DNA of 64,000 bases. Origin: Nepenthes gracilis (lineage: Eukaryota; Streptophyta; Magnoliopsida; Caryophyllales; Nepenthaceae). The position numbers and the translations under genes are program-made. The DNA is taken from NCBI GenBank assembly GCA_033239525.1, contig BSYO01000004.1, positions 20,064,037 to 20,128,036 on the forward strand, read 5' to 3'. Positions 24,101-35,200 of the stretch are shown here, one piece after another. Below the pieces are notes generated by a model. That model did not search any database, was not told the DNA's origin, and worked only from the letters and a program-made list of their open reading frames with translations. Position 1 is the stretch's first letter. Every line of letters begins with the position of its first letter.

Positions 24101-24620
24101 TTACCTCACGGCTTAAGACTGCCGAGGACGTAGGCCTACGGGTAGACGAGCCCACCACCCCTCTCAGCCTTACCCGGATAACTCCAAAGGAACCAATCAT
24201 GCGAGACATCCTTCAACCTTCATATGGATCAAGCGGATCCTACCAAAATCAGGGTTTCTTAAGTTTGTGGTGAAATCTTTGATCCTCGCAGGTAACTCCT
24301 GCAAAAACTGGGAACACTTAAAGCTTGCAAGAAGAAGTCATGATGTTTCATTGCACGCGTATGAAGGCTCATCAACACCGAATCGCCCGTCATCAGACAA
24401 GAAGGTAAAAGCGCGGCAGTTCAATGTTGAAAACTTGGTCTTGCAAAGCATCGAGGCTACGGGAAAGGTGGCCGGTAGGAATAAGCTCTCCCTGAATTGG
24501 GAATGGCCTTTTCTACTCACCGTCGTCCTACAAAACGGGGTATACAAGCTCTAAAACAAGGATGGAAAGTTGGTTCCACGGACGTGGAACGCGATCCATC
24601 TCAAACGCTACTTCAAATAA
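21130..24620 (+). pseudogene. Gypsy pol, copy 2: protease, RT, two RNase H, integrase
   Basis: The order is protease (VYNIILGWSAP around 21260-21300), RT (21700-22440), RNase H (about 22540-22830), second RNase H (about 22960-23370) and integrase (about 23470-24620). The RT catalytic box is destroyed by indels near 22132. The integrase has the KKDALEFVKR zinc-domain segment (23694-23725) and an NGLILVN-like piece of the catalytic core, and ends with GKLVPRTWNAIHLKRYFK just before a TAA at 24618-24620, the canonical C-terminus of Tat-type integrases. The internal frame at 24267-24554 carries NVENLVLQSIEATGK and NWEWPFLLTVV. The reading frame breaks every few tens of codons. Confidence 0.82.
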
Positions 24621-24810
24621 GAACCCAGGTAGGTATTTTGTATAATTGTATGTAATCATTTGTATGTGCGTTTCAATTAGTAAAACAAGTATTCCCTTTA
24701 GCATGTTGTGTTTCTTTGGTGTGCATATATGTGTGATTCTTATTGTAGGTTCAAACGACCTTGGCTGTCCCTAAATCGGGAGGGTCTTTACCATCTCATT
24801 ACTAAATCTT

Positions 24811-24989
24811 GGTCATCCAGGCGACCCATGAGTGGTCGTATCTAAACCTTGGTCATCCAAGCGGCCCATGAGTGGTTGTATTATCATTCAGGCGGCCCAT
24901 GAGTGGTCATATCTAAACCCTGGTCACTCAGGCAGCCCATGAATGGTCATATCTAAATCTTGGTCATCAAAGTGGCCCATTAGCGATCA
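24811..24989 (+). repeat. 40-bp tandem repeat just after the pol stop (copy 2)
   Basis: About 4.5 copies of a 40-base unit starting GGTCATCCAGGCGACCCATG begin 190 bases after the integrase stop. Units begin near 24811, 24851, 24882 (short), 24922 and 24962. Tandem arrays between pol and the 3' LTR are known in Tat/Ogre-group elements and can seed satellite DNA. Confidence 0.85.
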
Positions 24990-25499
24990 AAAAATCTTAG
25001 GGGGCTAGTGGAGCACACGCGACAACCTCCTTCACAAGGAGAGAGTGTGATTAGTTAATGATCGTGGGCAAAAGCGGCTCCACCCAGTGACATGAAGTAC
25101 GCATGACGACACCACCAAACTTTACTCACAGGCAAACATTAGGCCGGCTTAATACAAGTGACGACATAGAGAACGCACCCAATGACTCCACTCCTTTGGA
25201 AACGCCATGAATGCTCAAAACAAGGCGGGCGACCAACTCATAAGAAGCCGCTCAATTAACCTCCCAGAACAGCGAATGAACAAAATATAAGCAAAAAGCA
25301 GCTGTAAAAAAAGCAAAAACATGCAACACGTACAAAATTGTTCGTATTATTGCTTATGGTAAAGTACATTTACATAATTGAACCAAAAAGAAAAAACTGC
25401 AATCACTAAAAACTAAGAGGGTGGTGGTGGCCTATGCTGTCAGTGGCTCTCACACACGAGGGGGTATCATAATGCTACTTGTTGGCCGATTTGACAAAT

Positions 25500-27117
25500 T
25501 GATGAGATCCACGGAAAATTCAAGATCAACCGGTACGCGATTAAGCGACTAATGTTGATCCCTTTTCCAGCGATAGCATCATGTTCGTGACCTCGTGAGG
25601 GCCGAATGCGAGCTTAGATCTTTCTCGAGGCAACCATCGCCCCTCCCGAGCTGTCGGAAAAGCACATAACCGCTCGTTTTCCTCCTTTAGACGGCGTTCT
25701 CTGCTTTGAGGCTCTAATTCTCTACCCTCCCATGCCCGTCAGAGACAAACTCCAGGCGGCGCGTCCTCTCAATGCTCCTCCCCAATGCCTCGAAGCTTAG
25801 AATCAAGCCGGGTGATCTTCATGTCCCTATCGGAGATCACCGAGTCTCTCTGCCTAGCGCCTTGGCGGCTGCACCCGTATATCGAAACACTGAGGAAGTT
25901 AGAAAAGGCAAACAAAAGAGGCAAGGCGGCCAAATTTACCGCCCAATTCTTCGTGTTGGCACCATGCAGTGCGGCATCGACCCCGTACCAAAGGCGGTGA
26001 GCAAGGAATAGGGCCCTGCGTCGTGAGGCTAGCGACGACCTCGCGAGAGCTCCTCCTAACGGTTGCTCACGAGCTCTCCTCCATCCACAGCCCCATCTCC
26101 TCAAAAGGGCGATTACAGGAGGCTTAAGCAACTCTTGTTGCTCGTCCAGTGAATTCCACAGCCGAGTAATCGCGAGGACAACTCCTGCTGGCCCAAGCGC
26201 TTCCGATAGATGGATCCGAGAGTCAGCTACTTGTGCCAGGCTCATGAAGCGACACACATGCTCCTTTGTGTTTAACTGTAGCGTCATAGGCCTGCAAGCC
26301 AACACGATTTAATCCGAGCGATATCTTTGACAAATTGCTCGGCGGAGAGGCCAAGTACAGCCTGAGGATAGCGAAAGGCTGCAAAGTACTCCCTCTTTCT
26401 GCCTTGGACTAGAGGGACTAGTATTAGATGGCGAGGCCTATGATAAAGCCCTTTTCCTCTTCTTCCCCTGCGGGACCTGCGCGTGGGACCTTGGGCTTCG
26501 AATGGGAAGGAAGGCTCCGCCAGCCTTCTTGGCCTCGTACGGGAGACAGTGGTTTGCTCCAAGAAATGCCCAGGTTGCTTTGTGATAAGTTTGACCTGAC
26601 CAAGAAAGGGACGCCATTGACCCTCGAGAGTGCCTTTGTAAATCATCGAGGCTGGCCTCTCCTAGGTAAGGGCACGAACTGCTATACTAATGAAGGAGGC
26701 AGGATTCTTCCAATTCTTGAAAGTCATATATAACGGTACTTATCCTCAAGATCGCGCGTGGGGATAGAAGTCCACTTTTGCTCCTTGGTTAGCCCAAAGA
26801 GCCCCTAACTCGACATCGTACGGCCTTCGTCACGCGGAGAAATGTCACGGAGGAACACGGATATCGAGATAACGATTGGCGTAGAGTATGCATTGGGGCC
26901 GAAGTGCAGGAATTGACATTAACTCATGAGAATCGAGAGATGGGGCCACTCCTCAGGTGAAGCCATGTGGAGTCACATGAGCGTAGGTAGGCGGGGAAAG
27001 CTCGCTCGTCCTTTCGATAACACGAAGCGATCTCCTTTGGGGTATTGCTCACGTCTGATACGCCGCGTCGTTCTCTCTCGGAGTCGGAGGCGAGTATGGC
27101 GACGAGGCCATGGTCGA
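25500..27117 (-). pseudogene. Possible antisense ORF between pol and 3' LTR (copy 2)
   Basis: The longest frames here are on the minus strand: 26305-25769 (178 codons) and 26646-26284 (120 codons), with a plausible start at ATG 27117 opening with MASSPYSPPTPRENDAA. The middle part (IYKGTLEGQWRPFLGQVKL) weakly resembles the plant 'putative gypsy type transposon' (Transposase_28-like) proteins found as antisense ORFs in Tat-lineage elements. Frames are broken by stops and shifts, as elsewhere in this copy. The position and strand are the main support; the domain match is tentative. The function of such proteins is not established. Confidence 0.45.
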
Positions 27118-27591
27118 AAAATCGACTAGGAGTTTTTTCTTTCTACGAGTTTAGGGAAGACAAAAAAATAAAGGAAGGCGTAGGAAATTCAAGATAAGCA
27201 GGCAGGCGACTTAAGGCGGTGTGAATACGAGGTATTCGAAAGCATGTGCCATTATTACACCACGTGTAGCTTCAAGAGGCAGGCGAATCAGATCCTCGGT
27301 TCATTAAATGTCAGGATCCTAAATATACCGCAGAGACATGTGGCACACACCATGGAATGACTATTATTAGCAACTTCCTTCTCGAAGTTACTAAAAATTT
27401 TCTAAGCAGTCAAACAAATTGGGGGTAGCAACAAACTCGTCCACCATGACGTAGACAAATGCATCCCATCATGCACATGTTGAAACTAAATCTAGACCCC
27501 TTTGAAGTACTTAGAGGCTAATAATGGAATAAACCCATATGAGGCAAATGATAAGAGAAAAGCAGCCCAAAGCATGAGGCTAATAGATAAA

Positions 27592-28498
27592 TGTTGGGCC
27601 AGTTAATGTTAAGCGACAGCCCTTGTGACTCCGCCAAGCAATCAATGTGCTTTGTGTGATACCACTACATGAGGCCAGAAAAGGTAAAACGCCTCGTGGC
27701 TCCCGATTTGTGAGACGTTTAATTACCACGTGAGTAGCAGTCGATTTTTACGATTTCCTTTCTTGAAATCGATCTCCCGCTAAGTAGGCATCAAACGATT
27801 CGGCGTCAGCACCAGCGAGAAAGTGGCTGGATTCTCTCTTAACACCTCTTGTTGGACTCTAGCAGTGAAGTAGAAAGGAAGGCGAATAATGCGGAAGCCA
27901 GGTACGCTCGGAAAGCAGTCCCGTGAGAATGCGCAAGTCGAAGCCTTCTTGCTTGGGAAGGCCGCCCAATCGGTGTAGAGTTACGCGCTTCTTGACGAAA
28001 GTCGCCTTGCCCGCCGTCATATAACTTCACCCAGAATCCGTGCAGAGGACGCAAACAAAACCAACAAACTGCATGAAATCATAAAGCATCTGTAACTAAG
28101 TGCTCAAGCGCAGTCGGCATTACAATAATCCTCCACTCCGAAGCCTTAATTCGGAGATTTCACCCACTCGCTGACTCCGCATTTAAGCTCACGCAACTTG
28201 ATTCGTTAAACATGACCATGGGTGACCCAGGCGGGAGGCTGCGCTCTCGAAGAGTGTGATAATGCTCTTACATCTAAAAGTGACACTCCTTCTATTCGAT
28301 CTCCCTCTATCATTTCTAGGTACCTTAACATAATTGAAGAGAACTATTCGGCTTAGTGTCGGAGTGGCAGTGGGGCGTCTCGCGACACTGACCTCTTATT
28401 TATCATAGTAGGTGGCAAGGATCCAAACTCGGTGAGCGGGCGGATCAAGCGATTAAGTGAACCTGAATCTATTCGAAATCGAATCCAAGTACGCATCA
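27592..28498 (+). repeat. LTR 3 (right LTR of the gypsy complex)
   Basis: This aligns with LTR 1: AGCCTTCTTGCTT..GGAAGGCCGCCCAA near 27940, and a right end TACGCATCA at 28490-28498. It starts TGTTGGG at 27592 and ends CA at 28498. The sequence after it is ordinary AT-rich flank, so this is the outer right edge of the complex. A short purine-rich stretch near 27550 could be the polypurine tract. Confidence 0.8.
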
Positions 28499-28836
28499 TG
28501 GATATGGATCACTTCGTAGATTGTTTGTATTTGGCTCTGAATTTCCAACAAAGTTATAATCATAATGATTCGATTCTCACGATTTTATTTACAAAAAGAC
28601 ATCTGCATGTGAAAGTAAAATCTTAGTACATGTTTGATTTGTGAAAATAAAAATTTTATTATTATATTATTCTCAAATGAATATTTATTTTACTATTTGG
28701 TCACTTTTTAACAAAGAATAAATATTTTCAGATGAATATTTATTCCTCTAAGTTGAGGAATAAAAAATATCATATACTCTTGGGTATTTTTTTTATTTTC
28801 ATCTTATTCGTTACATGTGAGGAATAGTTATTATCA

Positions 28837-28837
<1 letters not shown>

Positions 28838-28887
<50 letters not shown>

Positions 28888-28903
28888 TACTACTACTACT
28901 ACT
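28838..28903. repeat. (ATT)n(ACT)n compound microsatellite
   Basis: About 16 ATT units pass directly into about six ACT units. It is probably length-polymorphic and usable as a marker. Confidence 0.95.
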
Positions 28904-29682
28904 ATAATAAATTTTTATCATATTTTTTATACTATTACTACATAATAAATATTAAAATATTAAATTTTAACTTATTTTATTTCAATAACCAAATTTGAGA
29001 ATAAAATATTTATTTCTATTTTAAATGTAATATTCATGAAAATAAACTATTTTATTACTTATATTAATTCAATAACAAAATATGTCGTTAGTATTTTCAA
29101 AAATAATTATCCATTTACTTAATCAATGTGAGACAATCTATTTCAATAATTACTTTATTAAAATTTAGATCTTATTTGCGATAGTTTAACTAAAACATAA
29201 TTTTATGACCGATTTAATAATTACTTGGTAGCTAGAAATTACATGATATATTCGGCCGTGCTAAGTAACTAGTTTTGGTACATATTTTTGGTCCTTTCTA
29301 GTGGACCACGTCTTAATGAACAATGAATAACCATTCAACTCCATGTTACATTTAGTAATTTTGTATCACTCAATGATACCATCATTTATTTAAAATGCAT
29401 AATCAATTATCATTTTTTTATTGAATTTGAACGGTCATTAATCTATAAAAACTAGAAATCTTTAAAAAGTTAATTAATAACATAACACAGTCCCCAATAC
29501 ATTAATCTTAACTATGCTTAGTTCTGTAAAGAGCCCTAATCTATTAGTGATATCACAATGAATTAATTATCATTTATTAAATTAATATATTATTTGCAAT
29601 AATATTAATCATTTACATAAGAATGGTAAAATTTATTGCGATGAAGAAGTTCGTTCTTTATATTTTGATTATTTATTTTTTT

Positions 29683-29768
29683 AATAAATAATTATAATTT
29701 AATTATTTATAAATAAAAATTAATAAAAATTAATTATTTTAAGATAATTAAATTATAATTATTTATTT
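29683..29768. repeat. AT-rich fold-back, locus 2 of 3
   Basis: The left arm (29683-29708, AATAAATAATTATAATTTAA) and right arm (29743-29768) are near-perfect reverse complements separated by about 35 bases. The core is shared with loci at 9.8 and 47.3 kb. Confidence 0.65.
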
Positions 29769-31393
29769 AAAAATAAATAATTAAGATAAAAAATAAATTT
29801 TTTTATCTCTTTAGAATGAAACCTTTTTCAAATCGGCTGAGTTGGTGTCCATTTAGACCATGTTTTGAGGTGACTCAATTGCTTATATCAAAATTAAGCA
29901 TAATTAAGGTATAACAACAACATTTAGACAATTGATAATTTACCTTAAAGATATTAAGTCTGAAAAAGGGGAAAAATATAAATATATTAACTTTTAAATA
30001 ATAAAATTCAAACTTTAATTAATTATATAATTATTAACAACTTTTTATTTGTACCGTCTTGTCTCTGTCTACGGTGGTTGAGACTGGGTCGTATCGGCTA
30101 AAAGCAACCGTTCTTGCTTATTTGAACGGGTGATAATCCGGGTTTTCGGGGATTTCCTCTGTGATGCAGGGGTGCCCCTCACGTAAAGTTTTTAATTATC
30201 TGATTAAATATTTAAACAGTTAGTATTAGATTTTATTTTAAATATTAAAATATTTTTAATGATATATTTTGATATTTTAACATTTAAAAATTAAAATATT
30301 TATTTATTTATTTTTAAATAATAGTTTATTTCAATGGGTAATATTTTAATCTAATAGCTGTCATATTGCAAGAGAAGGGGCACCTTTATCGTGTGAGGGA
30401 GGCCCCCACCATGCTGTGATCCAACCATACTAAAACCAAATTTATTAAATCATATACTTTTAAAATTCAATTAATTTAAATCAAATTTAATAAATATTTT
30501 ATTAAATTAAATCAAATTTAATGGGTTCGTCATAGTAGGATAAGCTTAAATTCATTGTGAGGAAAAGCGTCAGGAAGAGTAACAGGCCAGTAAAAATTTT
30601 CACGAAATACAGAGCCCAAATGGGGCCATAAAGTCCCATGACAGCACAGCCCTGAGCAACCCAATGGTATATGGGTTGTTATAGACGGTCTCAGGATAAG
30701 CCCACGGATGCTGCACAGCCCATTCCAGCTCAATTGACAAATCTCACCGGTCCCTATCGCTCAATGGTCCCAAGCATTTGCAAAAGTATGAATTGTGACA
30801 ACAACTACTAGCATGCCACCCTTTGGACATCAGCACTATCAACACCCCAATGGCTGAGGACGATGACGGCTCCCACAGGAAAACAGGGCCACATTACCTA
30901 TGGCCCAAAGTCCTAGGCACACAACACTGCTAAAACTACACTATTATTTAATATATTTGCCCCTTCCTCTTCAAGGGAGAGCCAGAGAGGAAGAGAGACA
31001 AAGCTTAGGGGGAGAAGGTGTGGAGGCTTTTCCAGAAATTTCTTAAGTCTACTCACCCAAATCCCATAGCAACCCTACAATACTTAGTGATTCGATCTTG
31101 ACCAAACAAATGATCAGCTACTGATAGATTCGCGCTTGTGGCTATCCTCTTAAGGAGTTAGCGCACTCTTTAAGTCCTTCTAATCTAAGCCGCAAAACCT
31201 TGCTAAATTACTCCAGGTCAGGCGCACTTGCTAAATCCTCCAGAGTTAGTGGGTCTCGATTCTGTCTCCATCAAACACTTAATTCTTGCATTTACACGTA
31301 TATTTATTACTTTGTTTCAAAATATTATTATTTAATATTGCTACTTAGCATTTTTAATTCTCATATAACTTAGATTGAATTAAAAAAACAAGC

Positions 31394-32256
31394 TGACAAA
31401 TCCGGGCGAGGTTATTATCTGGATTAAGGAAGCCGGATTCTAGCGGGGCTCTGGAAGAAGGATCCAGTCTCGTCTCTCGGAGCACGGACTGCACAACACA
31501 AGCAGCCAAACAAAGAGGTAGAAGTGCAGCGAGTTTCTCCCATGAGGCCATCCGTGGCAAGTCGGCCAAATTCCCGCGATTGGCGTCGCCTGCGCCCGGT
31601 GGTGCGTAAAAATCTTGTGATCGTAAAAGGACTTATGTAGTGATGAGTGAAATCACGATGGCGAGGTGATGGAAGGCTGGCTTCCTTCCAGTGTGTTTCT
31701 GCGATGAAGTGGTACTTTCCCGCTTGACGGGATGAGAAGAAGAAGCGATTTGGCCCAATCCGGTGGAGGATTCGGAACCTTATAGAATTTGGACTAGTGT
31801 AGGATCCAAGGTAACCCTTATTAAGGTGGCGAGCCGAGAAAACCGTTCTCGGAGTTCGAATCCAATTGAGCGGCCTCCTTCTCTGGAGGTAGGCGCTTAT
31901 ATGCCTCCTCCCGTTTGAATCTTAGGCGCAGGGCAGCACGTGGTGCAGAGCCGTTGAAGCGCGGTGCCAGCATTTATCCCGATAAATATCGAACGTTTCA
32001 TAATATGCGCGATCACGCTGCGATTTTCCTTGAGAGAGGAAGTGGGTGGCGTCTGACGGTGATAAGCGTTGGCGTAATGCCAGCTGTACCTCTATTAGCT
32101 AGCCTTTTACTTCCTTTCCTCCATTCCGGCGTAGCGTTTAATGCGGCTATGATTCCGTTAGCGTGACTTATGACCATTCCGTTAAATTTCTGGTGTAACT
32201 TTTCGCGTGCCTCCTCCTTTCGTGACGTATTTGCTTTGTAGGCACAGATCATCTCA
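31394..32256 (-). repeat. 3' LTR (left copy) of the minus-strand gypsy element
   Basis: Starts TGACAAATCC and ends ATCTCA. It shares ordered blocks with the right copy: GCTCTGGAAGA, GTCTCTCGGAGCACGGACTG (GTCTCTCAGAACCTGGACTG on the right), GATGGAAGGCT, CACTTTCCCG-like, TCGGAGTTCGAATCCA-like and GCGCTTATATGCCTCCT. Confidence 0.8.
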
Positions 32257-35200
32257 TGGCGGAACATGGGGACCCGACACCTAGCCGTACCAGTGGCGCC
32301 AGTCGTCCGGGCACAGCATATCCGTCGACCCCATTTCCACGATCCCCTACTGCCACCGCCCCTCGTACCTTGTACTTGGCTTTGCCGTCTTCCCGATTCA
32401 GCGCACAAGGCCCGGGAGGCGGGCTTGCAGTGTTTCGCTGTGTGCCTTGTGCAGCCTCCTTGTGGTCCTTGCCAGGTTGCATCGGCCAAGTGTAATCATG
32501 CGTGCTTTGAAAGGCTGTTTCTTGGACCAAGTATTGCAACAGGTGAGGAGGCGGCATGTCTGCCTATAATGTTTAGGTGCATTAGTTGAACTACGTGCAC
32601 TTGCATGACCCTTTGGTGGAGACATTAGAGGATCTGGTTTGCAGCCCACAGTGAGCACTCGAGAAGGAATTGGGTGGAATTGACCGCATGCTCAAGGCTC
32701 TTGCGTGTTCCGTGCAAGCTCAGGCCTCGCTAAGCACTTTCTCTTGCAAATGTAGGTGCTCAGCCCGTGCAAATAAATCGTCTGCCTCCTTTGAATTGTG
32801 GCTTGGCCAGTGGCGAGATCTGACTTCTCAAGGTATCCTCTCCACTTGGCGGCTTCGGAGGAGAAGCCTCCCGTCATGGTGGTCGACCCGGCCATGCAGA
32901 AAGTGCAGTGAAAATGGCCTCTTGTGGAAGTGACCAGCGTGGACTTTAGACGCTGGCTTGAGTGCCTTCACAGGCCCAATGAGTAGATTGAGCTGAGACT
33001 TCCACTGGCTGCTCAACCCTTCTGCCCAATTAGCAAAGACCTGAACAAGTATTTGACCTCCGTTCGCAAGGCTCCTTTGGGGAGGCGAGGTAAAGGCATC
33101 TGGGCTCGTTGGTGGCCCTTTATTTTCTTATCGTGATTTGTAGATCTTATACTTTGCTGAAGGCGTTTTATTATCATGAAATGATCATTTTATCTTCAAC
33201 TTTTATGCCTTCGTGAATGCGTTTTGATTGGGCATATTGCCACGAGGTCACGTGCGTTCCCGAGGCCGTGAGTCTGCTGCCAGCCATCAATATCCACCAG
33301 AACAAGCGGCGTAATTAATACCCGGCCATTAAATTTATTTCTCTACGAGGCGTCACGAGTTTGGGAACTTTCAGCGGTAGCCATTGTATACTTTAATCAG
33401 TCACGATTTTGGTTGCTCTTGAGAGAAAAATTTTTATTTAAGCATTTTCCCAAACTTTTGGCTCCATCTGCCTGCGTCCTCTGATTGTCTTGACCTTTTC
33501 GCTCGATCTCACTCTTGTGAAATCAAATGACGGACTTTTCCAGTGGCTCTGGTGTCCTTCTCGCTGATCCAAGATCAACTCACTGGCCCGCTCTTTGGGA
33601 TGGGCGTCTTTGGGCCTTCTAAAGACCACGAGGTGCGGCCCTTCTAGGAGTCGAGACCTGCCTCCACGGTTATGATGGCTCGCATGAAAGTGGAGGCGAC
33701 TCGAGGCCCGTGTTGCAGCTGGCGCTGGGCCGAGTGCAGAAGGCTGGGCCGCTCATCTGTGAGCTGTGTGCTGAGGAAATGCTTGAGGCTAGCATCTTAG
33801 CCCGCAGGCGGAGCTCAATGACAGAGCGGCCTTGGTGAGTCGCCAGGTTGCAGTCAAAGTTAAGTCGAGAGCTTCACTGCGCGAAGGACGAATCGATCAG
33901 GTGTCCTAAGGGCTGCCCCGGATATAGAAGCTGGCGCAGGAAGTCAAACTTCGCGCGGCGTCCCTAGATCCTCGCGACACGCATCCGTCCTGGCGTAGTG
34001 GGTTGTGTTCGTTCGCGCCCGAAGAAATTACCATGCTCGTTTCAATAAACTTTGCACAAATCTTGCCAGGCATACTGTAGCGTTACGCGAAATATTTTCG
34101 TAATACAAGAACTACGCCCTTTACATGTGTTCTCTATAAAGATTTTCCTGTTCTTCCATTTATTTTCTCTCTTCCTTTTTATTTATTTTTTTTTTTTTTT
34201 TTTTTTTATAAGTCAATTGGAAACCACCACCGTGGGCCATGTTATCTGGCGGCAATGCAGGTACTGGTAGTCCCCAGAGGTGGCGTCTCTGTGCTTTGTC
34301 GCCTAGCCATCATATTTTCGATTGATTAAATTTATCGTAAAGATCTTTGCCACGTGCCTAATCCTCGTGGCGATGTGATTCGATTCCACGCCTCTTTGTT
34401 ATTGCTTTCTTATTCAGCGGAGCCACAATCATTTGCCTCCTTCCCCATTACACACTTCATTTTGATTCTGCAAAAACAAATGGCGGCGCGCAGAAAGTTC
34501 TTCTTCCCATTATCCCTACGCGAGTATTATATGAGTGGCCGCCTTTTGAGATCGATTTAGTAGGCGTATGTTGCCTCCCTTAGGAGTGAACTATGTCACG
34601 ATTCCGTGGTGAATTTCCTTGCTCCTGGTCTCGAGGTAGGCCCAGCGCTCCTCAGGAGGCTTTATAGCAGGTTATGAGTACCATGCAGAGGAGGACCCGT
34701 ATTTGGTGCAGCTGCTTGCTGCATGCAATGGTGATACAACAGGGTTCCCATGGCTGGGCTTCGCCACCTGTAGCACTTGGCCACAGTGTCTGTGCGTCTT
34801 AGCCATCCTTTCGATGCGATTTTGGCGGCGAGCGGGTGGCCCCGGGCCTCGGGTGGAGAAGTTGGATGCTCAACTCCACCCCCGGGCGAGATTCGACCTC
34901 ACATGCTGGAAATCCCCAGTTCCATTAAGAGAGGCAGGAAGGAGCGCACTACCCTCGAGACGCCTTTTGAGTGAGCTTAGGGAAGAGGTGGGGCTGATCT
35001 CGGGGATGTTGAACAAACCTCCCAGAGTGAGACAGCCAGCGAATCCTCGGAAGGCCCGATCTCATGGGTCGATGCAGGAAGAACTTTGCAGGCAGGCCAC
35101 TGCCCCTATGCGGTCAGAGATTGCTGGATGAGTCCTCCCATTTAGGTAGTAGCGGTGGGCGTCCAGAAGTCCTGGAATCACGGAGACTCGTGCCCGGCCC

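Larger units (their letters stand above)
28499..31393. other. Intergenic AT-rich spacer between two gypsy elements
   Basis: The stretch is mostly AT-rich with no coding similarity. It holds an ATT/ACT microsatellite (28838-28903), an AT fold-back (29683-29768), two short GC-richer islands (about 30050-30190 and 30370-30420) and a less AT-rich segment at 30530-31300. The last resembles LTR or leader sequence in composition but matches nothing else in the window. Confidence 0.55.
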
